A stretch of 64,000 nucleotides of DNA, taken from assembly GCF_035594125.1 (NCBI RefSeq), contig NC_087163.1, positions 11,256,001 through 11,320,000 of the forward strand, in the 5' to 3' direction. Under the pieces are notes generated by a model. It saw only the letters and a program-made list of their open reading frames with translations. It searched no databases and was not told the origin of the DNA. Of the stretch, positions 12,780 to 26,895 are shown one piece after another. This DNA comes from Scylla paramamosain. Taxonomy: Eukaryota; Arthropoda; Malacostraca; Decapoda; Portunidae. Each line of letters starts with the position of its first letter. Within the stretch, counting starts at the first letter, position 1. The position numbers and the translations under genes were made by a program.

Positions 12780-15740
12780 TCATTTCTGAAATAGGGTACT
12801 TTCCATGGAATTTGGCATTTTTTGTACGTAAGAAGGTCAAAACATTGAAAATACACGCTTTTGGTAATATTATTTTGTTTCTTCGTGAACGGTATTTTGC
12901 GTACCTTTTAGCGTTTTGGTACGCAATAAGTTCTAAATCACAAAACACTCAAAAGACCCATTTTGTATTCCAATATAGAGTGCTTTATATGTATTTTAGC
13001 ATTTTCGTGCCTAAAACTCAAAAACTCTGAAAATAAATCTATATGATAATGTCGTTTCGTTTCCCCATATGAAGTTCTTTACATACATTTTAACACTGTG
13101 AAAAAAAAAAAAAAATCAAAACACGTTTTATTAATGTTTTTCAGTTTCTGCATATGGAGTGCCATACACGCGATTTATAATTTTGTTACCTAGGAAGCTC
13201 AAAATCACTTACAATACACGTTGATAAAGATTTGTTGAACGATATGAGGTACTTTGCATACATTTTCCCGTTTCTGTAGGTAACAAGCTTAAAAACACTC
13301 AAAATACACATTTTTGGTAATGTTATTATGTTTCTCAACAAAAGAATGTTTTCCATGCGTTTTAGCGTTTAGGTACATAAAGATGAAAAACACTGCAAAC
13401 ACACGCTTTTTATAATGTGTTATTATCTTCCAATATAGAGTGCTTTCCATGCATCTTATTGTTTTGGTGCCTAACAGGTTGAAAAAAAAAGTCAAAAGAT
13501 ATTTTTTCTAGTAATGTCATTTATTTTCCCCATATAGAGTGTTTCACATGCATTTTGGCGCTTTGGTACCTAAGATTGTGAAAAAAAAAGTTGTTTTGTT
13601 CCTACATATAGCGTAGTATTGACGCATTTTAGAGTTTTGGTACTTAAGAAGCTCAAAAACACAATACACGCTTCTCGTAATATCCTTTCGTTTCCCCATA
13701 TAGGGTGCTTTCCATGCATTTGGGCGTTCTGGTACGTAACATTGTAAAAACACTTGAAATAGACATTTTTAAGAATGTTTTTGTTTCTCCATGTAAAGTG
13801 CTCTTCAAGCGTTTTGTACCTAAGAAGCTCAGGAACACTTGTAATATTGTAATATCGTTGTAATATCGTTTCATACGTAAAAACCCCAAAAACAATGAAA
13901 AAAAAACACGTTTTTGGTATTGTTATTCTGTTTCTTAATAAATGGTGCTTGCACGCATTTTTGTGTTTTCGTACGTAGCTCAAAATCACTCAAAATACGT
14001 TTTTTTTTTTTTTTTAAAGACATTCAAAACGCATGTATTTTGGTTATTTCCATACTTTTTAGCGTTTTGGTGTCTAAAACGATGAAAAAAACACTAAAAA
14101 GGCAAGTTATGGTTTCGTTTCCCCATAGAAAGTTCTTTGCATTCTAGACAGGTTTTTGGATGGGGATGATAGATGGAAATAGGTAGATATATTTCATATA
14201 GGGACTGCCACGTGTAAGCCTGGTCGCTTCTTGCAGCTTCCCTTATTTCTTATGTTCTTATGTTCTTGTGCATGCATTTTGGCGTTTTGTGAAAAAAAGA
14301 CTAAAAAATACGTTTTTCATAATGTTCTTTTTATGCATATACAGTATTATTCACGGATTTTAACGGTTTCTTACCTCTGTTGAATAACACTCAAAAGAAA
14401 CGTTTCTGGTAATTAAGTTTTGTTCTACCATATCGTGTATTTTGCATTCATTTTCCCATTTTTGTACCTAAGAAGTTTAAAATATCTCAAAATACAATTT
14501 TTTTTTTTAATGTTATTATGTTTGTCCATATAGTGTGTTTCGCATGCTTTTAACGTTTGATAAATAAGAAGCTCAAAAAGACTCAAAATACGCGTTTTTC
14601 GTAATGCAATGTTTTTCTTTTTTTCTTTTTCATATAGAGTGTTACTCAGGTGTTTTTGCGTTTTTTTTATTAGTACCTAAGAAGCTCAAAATAATGAAAA
14701 CAGAAGTATCAAGAAGTATCTTTTTATCTCTCTCTTTTTTTTTTTTTTTTTTTTTAGTGTTTTGGTACCTAACATACTCAAAAGCACTTAAAATATTCAT
14801 TTGATAGTGTCGGTTGTTTCCCAGTATAGAGTACTTTTCGTGTATTTTTACGTTTTAGTACCTAACATTGTGAAAAAAAAAACACTCAAAATACACGTTT
14901 TTAGTAATAATTTTTTGTTTCTCCATATAGAGTGCTATTAACGCATTTTTGCTTTTTAGTACCTAAGAAGCCCAAAAATATTTATACACATTTTTCATAA
15001 TGTCTTTTCGTTTCCTCGTATAGTACGTATATTCGCGTTTTGATATCTAACGACCTCAAACACACTTGAAATATACGTTTTTGGTAACGTTGTTCTCTTT
15101 CTTCAAATGACGTGCTTTGCATGCATTTTGGTGTTTTGGTACCTGATAAGGAGAAAAACACTTAAAACGCACGTTTTTGGTGTTATTGTTCTTTTTCTTC
15201 ATATAAAGTGCTGTTCACTTGTTTTAGTATTTTCCTACCTGAGAAGCTCAAAAACAATCATTATACACGTTTATGATAAAATCGTTTTATTTCCCATTAT
15301 AGGATACTTTACATGCATTTTGCCGTTTTTATACGTAAGAAGTTCAAAATATTCAAAATTCAAGACTTTGGTAATGTTATTACGTTTGTTCATGAAGGGT
15401 ATCTTGCATGCATTTGAGCATCTAGCTATGAAAGAAGCTTGAAAACACACAAAAAACGCGTTTTTGTTAATGTTCATTTGTATTCCCGAACAGGTTGCAC
15501 ACTTTTCTGGTAATGCCATTTCATTTTCCCACATAGAGTGCTTTCCATGCATTTTCTCGGTTTGGTACCTAACATTAAAAAAAAAAAGTGAAAATACAAT
15601 TTTTTCGTAATGTTTCTCCATATTGAACGCTATTCACACTTTTTAGCATTTCGGAACCTAAAAATCTAAAAAATACTCACTTTCTGATAATATCGTTTTG
15701 TTTCATCATATAGGGTAGTTTCCAAGCATTTTGACGTTTT
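12780..15740 (-). repeat. Direct-duplication copy of 40,680-43,480
   Basis: Same orientation and order as 40,680-43,480, offset about 27.9 kb. Matching peculiarities: the triplicated GTAATATCG motif at about 13,840-13,868 and about 41,815-41,845; GGTGTCTAAAACGATGAA at about 14,069 and about 42,040; ATGAAAGAAGCTT at about 15,430 and about 43,134; the TTTCTGATAATATCG with TTTCCAAGC pair at about 15,685 and about 43,430. This copy is clearly more diverged from the other two copies (40.7 kb and 45.2-48.0 kb) than those are from each other, so it split off earlier. It holds the insertion at 14,143 that both others lack. Confidence 0.82.
14143..14268 (+). mobile_element. Short non-satellite insertion, probable SINE/LINE 3' fragment
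   Basis: About 126 bp with none of the monomer boxes and visibly higher G+C than the surroundings (GGGACTGCCACGTG, GCCTGGTCGCTTCTTGCAGC). It ends in a tandem 8-bp motif, TTATGTTC repeated, the kind of simple tail seen at the 3' end of SINEs and some LINEs. Satellite resumes on both sides: TTCTTTGCAT on the left and TGCATGCATTTTGGCG on the right, so TGCAT is a possible 5-bp target-site duplication. Two paralogous sites, about 42,107-42,125 and, inverted, about 46,340-46,370, lack the insert. I have a weak memory of similar text in decapod crustacean repeats but could not confirm it. No open frame or RNA polymerase III box is claimed. Confidence 0.72.
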
Positions 15741-17622
15741 GGTACCTAACACACTCCAAAAATACGTTTTTGTTTTAAGTTGTTCTGTTTTTCCATATAT
15801 AGTGCTATTCATGTGTTTTAGCGTTTTGGTACGTAAGAACCTCAAAAAACACTCAAATACACGTCTACCATAATGTCTTTTGATTTCCCCATATAGTGTA
15901 CTTTGCATGCATTTTGTCGTTTTTATACGTAACAAGTTCAAGAACACACAAAATACCTATTTTTGGTTATGTTATTTTGTTTCACCTTCTGATACGTAAG
16001 TAGCTCAGAAGCACTAAAAGACACGTTTTTTTTTTTTTTTTGTAAATTTGTCTTGTTTCCCTATATAGGGTGCTTTCCATGCTTTTTTAGAGTTTTGTAG
16101 CCTACACCCACGCACTCAAAAGACATGTTTCTGGAAAGGGCATTTCTTTTCCAGATATAGGTTGCTTTACATGCATTTTGGCATAATCCTACCTTCCAAT
16201 GTGGAAAAACACTGAAATTATATCCTTTTCGTAATACTTGTTTCTTGAAATTGAGGGATATTAACGGATTTTCGTGTTTTGGTATCATAAAAGCTCAAAA
16301 AATATTTATAATACCTACATGTTTCTGGTAATGGCTTTTCGTTTCACCATATAGAGTGATTTACATGCTTTTTTCCCGTTTTTCTACGTAACAACCTCAA
16401 AAAGACTCAAAAATAGTGATTTTATTCTTTTTTTGCATAAAGTGTGTTTTGCATGCCTTATATCGTTTTGGTACATATGAAGTTCAACAGCACTGAAAAT
16501 ACACGTTTTTCGTAATGTTATCTTGTATTCCCATATATCGTTTTGCTGCGTGACAGGCTCAAAAACAATCAAAAGACATGTTTCTGGTAATGCCGTATTG
16601 TTTAACCACATAGGAGACTTTTTGCGTTTTGGTACCTAAAAATATGAAAAACACAAAAAATACACATTTTGGTCATGCCGTTCTCTTTCTACTTATAGCG
16701 TGTTATTTATGCGTTTTAACCTTTTGATACCTAAGAAGCTCTAAAACAATCATAATACACATTTCTCGTAATGTATTTTCGTTACACCATCTACGGTACT
16801 TTCTATGCATTTTGGCGTTTATCTTCGAAAAAATCTCAAAAACACTCAAAATACTTGTTTTTCGTCAAATTATTATGTTTTTTTTTTTTATAAAGGGTGT
16901 TTTACTTGCGTTTTAGCTTTTTGGTACGAAAGACGTTCAAAAAACACTCAACAGAAACACTCTCATAAACACTCAAAAGATTTTTATTTATTTTTTTTTC
17001 GAAATCTCGTTTCCTTACCCCATATATGATGCGATGCATGCATTTTTGGCATTTTCATATCTAACATTGTCAAATACGCTTAAAATTTGCTAATGTTTTT
17101 CTTTTTTCATATAGAGTTCTATTCATGCGTTTTCATGTTTTAATACATAAAAACCTCATAAACGGTCAAAATACACTTTTCTCGTGGTCTTTTCGTTTCC
17201 TCATATAGGAGTACGTTATTGTAAGTTTTTGTACGTAACAAGCTGAAAACATTCAAAATACTTTTATTTGCTAATGTTATTGCGTTACTCCATATAGCGT
17301 GTTTTGCACGCGTTTTAGCGTTTTCGTAAGTAACTTTTTTTGGTATTTTTTTTTTTCCCATATAGAGTGCTTTTTCTTCATAAACACTCAAAAGACACGA
17401 TTCTTGAAATCTAGTTTTCTTTCCTTATTGAGGATGCTTTGCATGTTTTTTTTTGACGTTTTGTTACCTAACAGTATGAAATACTCTAAAAATACACGTT
17501 TCTGGTAATGGTCTGTTATTTTATTTATTTTTTATTTATTTATTTTTTTCAATATAGAGTGCTATTCATGGCTTTTAGTGTTTTGTTACCTAAGAAATTT
17601 AAAAATACTCAAGCGAGAAATG

Positions 17623-17810
17623 CATGTTTCTCGTAAAGTCTTTTCGTTTCCCCATATAGGGTACTTTGCATGCATTTTGACGTTTTTTTACGTAATAAGC
17701 ACAAGACACTATAATTTTCTTTATACATGTTTCTCGTAAAGTCTTTTCGTTTCCGTATATAGGGTACTTTTGCATGCATTTTGACGTTTTTTACGTAATA
17801 ACTGTTCTAA
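17623..17810 (-). repeat. Local tandem duplication, period about 103 bp
   Basis: The stretch CATGTTTCTCGTAAAGTC with TTTTCGTTTCC beginning at 17,623 recurs at 17,726, followed in both copies by the same CATGCATTTTGACG and TACGTAATAA. The inverted partner arm has one copy only (about 33,325-33,395). The duplication therefore arose in this arm after the arms separated. Confidence 0.75.
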
Positions 17811-19266
17811 TTACTTCTTCATGCTATTCTGTTTCTTCAAAAAGTGTGTTTTGCAGGCTTTTTTAACGGTTTGGTTTGGTGGAATTCAGAAAGACTGAAA
17901 AGACACATTTTTCGTATCTTCGTATTCGTATTTTTTCGTATGGTTTGTATCGCCATATAGAGTAAATTTCAGGCTTTTTAGGGCTTTTTGTGCCTAAGAC
18001 TCTCAAAAACACTCAAAAGACACGTTTCTTTTAATGTTGCTTCGTTTTCCCATATAAGGGCTTTGCATGCATTTTGTCGTTTTGGTACCTAATAATGTGA
18101 AAAACACTTAAAATACACGTTTTTTTTCTTCTTTTTAGAATGTTCTGTTTCTTCATATAGAGAATTATTTATGCATTTCAGCGTTTTCATACCTAATAAG
18201 CTCAAAAACAATTTTGATACATATTTCTCGTAATGTCTTTTCGTTTCTCCATACAGGGTACTTTCCATCCATTTTGGCGTTTTTCTGCCTAACAAGATCC
18301 GAAATACTCAAAATACTTGTTTTCGGTAATGTTTTTCTGTTTCTCCATAAAAGGTATTTTCCATGCATTTTAGCGTTTTAATACGCAAACAGCTCAAAAA
18401 CACTGAAAAGAAACGTTTTTGGTAGTTATTTTATTTTCCCACATACGGTGATTTTCATGTTTTTTAGTGTTTTGGTGCCTAGTACTCGCATAAACACTCA
18501 AAAGACACGTTCCTGGAAATTTCCCCTCCTTTCCACGTACAAAGTGATTTACTTGTATTTTTGCGTTTTGGTACCTAACAGTGTGGAATACACTCAAATT
18601 ACCTTTTTTTGGTAATGTTCTGTTTCTCATATAGAGTGTTATTTATGCGTTTCACTGTTTTGGTACTTAAGAAGCTCAAAAACACTAATAATACTGGTTT
18701 CTTGTAATGTCTTTTCATTTTCTCATATAGGGTACTGTGCACGGATTTTAGCCTTTTTATACGTAACAAGCTCAAAACAATCAAAATACTTATGTTTCGT
18801 AATGTTATTTTGTTTCTGCATAAAGCGTGGTTTTTTGAGGCTTTTTAGAGTGTTCGTACGTAGTTTAAAAACGCTGAAAAGAAGCGTTTTTGGTGATGTT
18901 GTTTTGCTGTCTTACATAGGGTGCTTCCCTTGCTTATCAATTTTTTTTTAGTGCCTAACACGCTCATAAAAACTCATAAGACTCATTTCTAAAAGTCTTG
19001 TTTATTTTACCAATATAGGGTGATTTACGTATATTTTGCCGTTTTAGTACATAAGAATATGAAATACATTAAAAATACACGTTTCTTGGTATGTTGTTCT
19101 GTTTCTTCACATAGATTTCTTTTCTAGTGCTTTCGAGTTTTTTTTTTTTTTCCTAATATATTCAAAAACACTCACAATACACTTTTCTCGTAAAGACTTT
19201 TTGTTTCGTCATATAAGGTACTTTCCATGCATTTTGATGTTTTTGTTCGTAACAAGCTTAAAAACA

Positions 19267-19434
<168 letters not shown>

Positions 19435-20265
19435 CATAAAACAGTGTTTTGCATGGGTTTTAACGTTTTGTTACGTAGGTAGTTTAAAACACTCAAAAGA
19501 CACGTTTTTCATAATGTTTTATCCCCGTATATAGAATGCTTTATATGTTTTTAACGTTTTTCTGGATAATACCCTCATAAAAACTCAAAAGTCACGTTTG
19601 TGGAAACGCCATTTTCTTTCCACATATAGTGTGCTTTTCATGCATTGTTCGTGCATGCATTTCCATACATATAGAGTGATATTCAATCTATTTAAAGTTT
19701 TTGTACCTAAGATGCAGAAAAGAAAAAAAAAACATTCATAAATACACGTTTCTCGTAATGCCTTTTCGTTTCCTCATATAAGGTTATTTCCATGCTTTTG
19801 ATGTTTTCGTACGTAACAAGCTGAAAAACACTCAAAATACTTGTGTTTGGGAATGTTATTATCTTTCTCCATAAAGTGTGTTTTGCATGCGTTTTACGTT
19901 TTATTGTTTTGGTACGTAAGAAGATCGAAAACACCCATAGGACACGTTTTTCGTAATTTTGTTTTGTATTGGCATACAAGATGAATTCCATGTTTTTTTT
20001 TTTAGCGTTTTAGTGTCGTACACGCTCAAAAACACTGAAAAGACACGTTTCTGGTAATGTCGTTACGCTTCCTCATATTGGAGGCTTTGCATGCATTTTC
20101 GCGTTTTGGTAACTAACAATGTAAAAACAATCAAAATACACATTTTCATTAATGTTCTGGTTTTCCATATAGTAACGTTTATAATACACGTCTCTGGTAA
20201 TGTTCTCTCTTTTCCCCATATAGGGTATTTTGCATGCATTTAAATGTTATAAATACTTATGTTTT

Positions 20266-20795
20266 ACAATATTATTTTGTTTCTACAAGAAGGTTGTTTT
20301 GCATGCGTTTAAGTGATTTAGTATCTAAGAAGCTGAAAAAAGACATTTTTTTTGTAAAGTTGTTTTGTTTTTCCATATAGGTTGATTTTCATGTTTTTTT
20401 TTTTTAATGTTATGTTGTTTAACAGGCTGAAAACATTCAAAAGACATGTTTCTGGAAAATTTGATTCCTTTCCTCATGTAGGCTTTATTGCATGCTTTTT
20501 ACCGTTTTGGTACCTAACAATGTGAAATACACTTATTATTCTGTTTCTTCAAGAAGGTTGTTTTGCATGCGTTTAAGTGATTTAGTATATAAGAAGCTCA
20601 AAAACGTTTAAAAGACATCTTTTTCGTAAAGTTGTTTTGTTTTCCTATATAGGTTGATTTTCATACTTTCTTTAACGTTATGTTGCTTAACACGTTCAAA
20701 ACATTCAAAGGCATGTTTCTGGAACACTTGATTCCTTTCCTCGTGTAGGCTTTATTGCATGCTTTTGCCGTTTTGGTGCCTAACAATGTGAAATA
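20266..20795 (-). repeat. Local tandem duplication, period about 264 bp
   Basis: The motif CAAGAAGGTTG at about 20,286 recurs at about 20,550. Between and after the copies the same sequence order is seen: TTTAAGTGATTTAGTAT, TTCGTAAAGTTG or a variant, AATGTTATGTTG, and GTAGGCTTTATTGCATGC. The partner arm near 30,810-31,070 shows one copy. Confidence 0.8.
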
Positions 20796-23700
20796 CACTC
20801 AATATACACGTTTTTGGTAATGTTCCTCTGTTCCTTCATATAAAGTGCTATTTATCCGTTTTATGGTTTTGGTATCTAAGAAGCTCAAAATACTAATAAT
20901 ACACGTCTCTGGTAGTGTTCTTTTTGCTATAGGTTGTTTTGCATGCATTTTTGTTGTTTTGTACATAACATACTCAACAACACTCAAAATACTTGTTTTT
21001 GGTAATGTCTTTCTGTTTCTTCGTAAAGGAAGTTTTGCATGCGTTTTAGCGTAAAAAAATGAAAAAAAAAAGAAAAAAACGTTTTTGGTAATGTTGTTTT
21101 CTGACATGTGGTACTTTCCATGCTTTTTAGCGTTATGGTGCCTAACAGGCAAAAAAAAAAAAAAAAAAAACGCAAAAGGTAAGTAAGCATGCTTTTAGTG
21201 TTTTGGTACATAAGTAGGTTAGAATATTGTTTTGTTAGAATATTGTTTTATTTTCGCATATAGGGTGTTTTCCTTTTTTTTTTTATTTATCGTTTAGATG
21301 CCTAGCACGCTTGTAAATAACTCAAAATATACGTTTCTGGAAATTTCGTTTTCTTTTCTTAGATAGGGTGTTTTGCATGCAGTTTAGCGTTTTTGTACTT
21401 AACAATGTGAAATACACTCAAAATACCCGTTTTTGGTATTGTTGTTCTTTTTCTCTCTATAGATAGCTATGCATGCATTATAGCGTTTTGGTACCTAAGA
21501 TCAAAAACGTGTTTGGTAATGTTATTCTGTTTCTCCATAAAGAGTGCTATTCATGCGTCTTATCGTGTTGGTACCTAAGAAGCTCAAAAAGACTTATAAT
21601 ACATGTTTCAACTAATGTCTTTTCGTTTTCCCATAGTTGGTCATTTCCATGAATTTTGTCTTTTTTCTACGTAAGAAACTCAAAAGACCTCGAAACCTTG
21701 TTTTTTTTTATTTCTTTTTTTTATTCTGGTTTTCTATTAAGGGTGTTCTGCACGCGTTTTTTTTTCTGTTTTTTTTACGTAAGTAGCTCAAAAGCACTGA
21801 AAAGAAACAATTTTGAAAAAGGTTTTGTTTTCTTATGCGGGATGCTTTCCATGCTTTTCACCGTTTTTGTCCTTAGCACGGTTATAAATACTCAAAAGAG
21901 AATTTTTTTCGAAATCTCGTTTCCTTACCCCATATAAGATGTTTTCATGCATTTTGCCTTTTTCTTACTTAACAATGTGAAATACACTCAAAATACACGT
22001 TTTTGGTAATGTTGTTCTCATTCTTCATATAGAGTTCTCGAATTTTAGTACCTAACAAGTTTAAAAACTCTCAAAAATGTTTTTTTTTTTTTTTGTAACG
22101 TTATTGTGTTTCTCCTTAAATGATGTTTTGCATGCGTTTTAGCGTTTTGATGCGTAAGTAGCTGAAAAACACTCAAAAGATATGTTTCTAGTAATATTTT
22201 TTTTCCCCACATAGGGTGCTTTTGATGCTTTTTAGAGTTTTGGTGCCTAACATGCTCATAAGCATTCAAAACAAACGGTCCTGAAATGTTTTTTTTTTTT
22301 TTTCCATATAGGTTGCTTTTTGCGTTTGCGTTATATTACCTAACAATATGAACAATCTCAAAGTATATGTTTTCGCTAATGTTTCTTTTCTCCATATAGA
22401 GTGCTATTTATACGTTTTAGCGTTTCGGTTCCTATGAAGCTCAAAAACACTCATAATACATATTTCTTATAATGTTTGCTGGGTACTTTGCATGCATTTC
22501 GACGTTACTTTTTTATTTTTATTTATTTATTTATTTATTTTTTGTACGTACAAAGCTCAAAAACACTAAATAGCTGAAAAAACACTCAATAGACATGTTT
22601 TTTTTTTTTTGTAATATTGTTTTACTTTTCCATATATGGTGCTTTTGATGCACCATAATGTTTACCATATATATTACCCATGTTTGTTTTGGGTAATGTT
22701 ACTGTATCTTCTACATAAAGAGTGTTTTACATCAGTTTTAGCGTTTTGGTAGGTAATAAATTCAAAAATACTGAAAAGACTTTTTTCGTAATGTTTCATA
22801 TTCCCGTATGCGGCGATTTACATGTTTTTCAGTTTTTCGTCGTCTACCACATTGTAAAACACTCAAGAGACTCGTTTCTGGTAATGTCATTTCCTTTACC
22901 CATATAGGAGGCTTCGCATGCATTTTGGTGTTTTGATATATGATAATATGAATAACATTCAAAATTCCCCTTTTTTTTTTTTTTATGTTTTGTTTCTCGA
23001 TATAAAGTTCTATTAAAAGGTTTGGCATTTTGGCACCTAAGAATCTCAAAAACTCTCATAATACACGTTTCTCGTGATGTCTTTTCGTTTCCTCATATAG
23101 GAATATCTGCATTCATTTTGGCGTTTCTATAATACTGAAAATACACGTTTTAGGTGAAGTTATACTGTTCCTCCATAAAGTTTTTTTTTTTTCCATGCGT
23201 TTTAAAATCACTAAAAAGAGACTTTTTTGGTAATATATTTTTGTTTTCCCAAAGAGTGTGCTCTCCATGTTTTTTTTTTTATTGTTTGTTGCCTATCTTG
23301 CTCTTAAACACATAAAAGACACGTTTGTGGTCATGTCTTTTCGTTTCCGCATATAGGAGGCTTTACAAGCATTTTGGCGTTTCGATGCCTATCAATGTGA
23401 ATTGCACTAAAAAAATAAAATAAAAAAGGTTTTCTTTTTGTCGATATAGACACCTATTCATGTATTTTAGCATTTTGGTACTTAAGAAGCTATAAAAACA
23501 CTCATTATACACGTTTCCCATAATGTCCCATCCTTTCGCTAGATAAGGTGGTTAGGCACCAAAACGCTATGATGCATGGAAAGAATTCTGTATTGCAATA
23601 CAAAAAATACATTACAAAAAACCGTGTCTTTTGAGTGTTTTTGAGCTTTTTATGTACCAAAACGCTAAAAGGTATGCAAGACTTCATTTCTGGAGAAAAA

Positions 23701-25699
23701 GAATAACATTACCAAAAAATGTGTATTTTGACTATTTTTGCGCTTGTTAAGTACAGAAACGGGAAAGATGCATGCAAAATACCTTACATGATGAAACAAA
23801 ACGATATAAACAGAAAACGTGTTAAAACGCGTGAGTACCACTCTATAAGAAGAAATTGAACATTAGCAAAAACGTGTGTTTTGAGTATTTTTCACAATGT
23901 TAGGTACCAAAGCGCCAAAATGCATACCAAGCACTTCGTATGGGAAAACGAAATAACATTACCAGAAAGGTGTTTTTTCAGTGTTTTTTTTTTCTAGCGT
24001 TTTAAACATCAAAACGCGAAAATACAAAGAAAGAAGCTTATATTAGAATACAGAATATCTTTTCAATGATGTTTTTCAGCTTTTTAGGTACCAAAACGCT
24101 AAAAAAAAATCTTCAAAACACCGATTATATATAATAAGCGTTTTTTAACTTAATATTTGAACTTAGGTATCAAAAAAAAAAAAAACGAGTGAAAAGCACT
24201 CAATATGGAGAACCAACAACATTACCAAAAACTTATGTTTTGTTTTTCACCTTGTTCGGTACAAACACGACAAAACGCATACAAATAACGTGATTTAAAG
24301 GTAAGAACAGTTATCAAAAACGTATATTGTGAGTGTCTTTGAGCTCATTAGGTACTAAAATACGTTTTGAGAAACGTGCATAATGAGTGTTTTTGAGCTT
24401 CTTAGGCACCAAAACGTTAAAACACATGAATAGCTCTCCATATCGAGAAACAGAACATTACTAAAAATGTTATTTTTTTTTTTTCATCTTGTGTGTGTAT
24501 ATTTCATATTTATAGGTACCAAAACGCCAAAATGCTTGTAAAGCCTTCTATGTGGGGAAACCAAGACATTACCAAAAACGTATCTTTTATCTATTTACGA
24601 GCCAGCCTGGCACCAAAATGATAAGAAAAAAAAAAAAAAACATGGAAAGCACCCTCTTTGGGAAAACAAAACAGTATTAACAAAAACGTCTCTTTTTAGT
24701 ATTTTTGATTTATTTATGTAACAGAAGGCTAAAATATAATGCAAAAAACCCTTAATGGAGAAACAGTATAACTTTACTAAAAACGTGTATTTTGAGTATT
24801 TTTGAGCTAGTTACCTATATAAACAGCAAAAATTAATTCAATTTACCCTATATGGGTAAACAAAAAGACATCACGAGAAACGAGTATTAAGATTGTTTTT
24901 GAATTTCTTAGGTGCCAAAACGCTAAAACTTAAAAATGGCACTACAGATCGAGAAACAAAACAACATTAACGAAAAAGTGTATTATGTGTGTTTTTGCAC
25001 ATTTTTAGGTATCAAAACACCAAAATGCATGCAAACCCCCCTAAACAGTGAAAACAGTGACATTATTAGAAACATGTCTTTTGAGTGTTTTATAGAGTGG
25101 TAGGCATCAAAACGCTAAAAAAAAAAAAAGCTTGGAAATCGCTGTAAATGGGAATACAAAACAACATTATGAAAAAGGGTCTTTTGAGTGTTTTTGAACT
25201 TGCTTCTTACCAGAACTCTAAAACGCAAGCAAAATACCGTTTATGGAGAAAATAACTATAAAAAGAAAAAAAACAAAGAAAAAAATAAGTGTTTTTGTAA
25301 TTGTTACGTACAAAATCGACAAAATGCATGTAAAATACCATACATCGGGAAACGAGGAAATATTACAACATTAATTATGAGTGTTTTTTTTTTTTTTTTT
25401 AGTTTCTTAGGAACCAAAACGCTAAAACGAGTGAATAGCACTCTAAATGGATAAAAAAAAAAAAAACATTATCTACAACGTCTATTTTGAGAATTTTTCA
25501 CATTGTTAGATGAAATAACGCCAAAATGCATCGAAAGCACCCTATATGGAAAAGAAAATACGTTTCCAAAAACGTTTCTTGTGGATGTTTATGTGCTTGT
25601 TAGGCACCGAAACGCTAGAAAAAAATCATAAAGTACCCTATATGGGAAAAGAACATTACTAAAAACATGTCTTTTGAGTGTTTTTGAGCTAATAACGTA

Positions 25700-26895
25700 C
25701 AAAAACGCTAAAACGCAAGCAAAACACCCTTTCCGGAGCAACAATTACCAAAAAAACAAGCATTTTGAGTGTTTTTAAGCTTTTTAGGTACTAAAACTCG
25801 AAAACTATATATGAAGAATCAGAACAACATTACCAAAAACGAGTGTTTTGACTGCATTTCACTTTGTTAGGTAACAAAACGCCATGTCTTTTGAGTGTTT
25901 AAGAAACGTGTGTTTTAGGTGTTTTTGAGCATGTTAGCACCACAACGCTTTAAACCTTGAAAATCACACCATATGGAAATAGAAAACAACATTATGGAGA
26001 GAGTGACTTTTAAACGTTTTTCACCTTCTTACGTTTCAAAACGCTAAAACGCAAGCAAAACACCCTTTACGGAGCAACAATTACCAAAAAAAAACAAGCA
26101 TTTTGAGTGTTTTTGAGCTTTTTAGGTACTAAAACTCGAAAACTATCTATGAAGGATCAGAACAACATTACCAAAAAACGAGTGTTTTGAGTGCATTTCA
26201 CTTTGTTAGATAACAAAACGCCATAATGCATGCAAATCACCCTATATGGGGTAAAGAAACGACGTTTCCAAAAGACCTCTTTTGAGTGTTTATGAACGTG
26301 GTAGTCACCAAAACACTAAAACGGATGGAAAGTATCCTACTTGAGAAAACAAAACATCATTATCAAAATGATCTTTTCAGCGCTTTTGAGCTATTTACGT
26401 AAAAAAAATAAACAAAGAAAAACGTATGTAAAATACCTTTAATAGAAGAAACAAATTATAACCCCAAAAAAAAGTTTCTAGGGTTTTTGGGCTTCTTACG
26501 TAGAAAGATGCATGGAAATTACAAGATATGAGGAAAGGAAAAGACACTTGTCGAAACATGTATTATGAATGTTTTTGAGCTTCTTAGGTACAAAAACGAT
26601 AAAGCGCATGAATAGCATTATATATTGAGAAACAGAATAACAGCGAAAAACGTGTATTTTGACTTTTTTTTACATAGGTGCCAAAACGCCAAAAAATCAT
26701 GCAAATTTTCCTCTATGGGGACACAAACCGATATTACAAGAAACGTGTGTTTTAGGTGTTTTTGAGCATGTTAGCACCACAACGCTTTAAACCTTGAAAA
26801 TCACACCATATGGAAATAGAAAACAACATTATGGAGAGAGTGACTTTTAAACGTTTTTCACCTTCTTACGTTTCAAAACGCTAAAACGCATGCAA
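25700..26895 (+). repeat. Cluster of recent local duplications (336 and 837 bp offsets)
   Basis: Segment A, starting AAACGCAAGCAAAACACC at 25,711, recurs at 26,047 and continues with the same unusual GAGCAACAATTACC and ACTAAAACTCGAAAACTAT. Segment B, starting GTGTGTTTTAGGT at 25,908, recurs at 26,745 and I read it as identical for roughly 150 bp, through GAGAGAGTGACTTTTAAACG to ACGTTTCAAAACGC. The two offsets differ, so at least two events are needed. The high identity makes these among the youngest events in the window. Confidence 0.82.

Noticed and set aside
14143..14268. tRNA or other RNA gene within the insertion
   Set aside because: No cloverleaf and no convincing A and B boxes could be found in 126 bp; the tandem tail fits a retroelement 3' end better.
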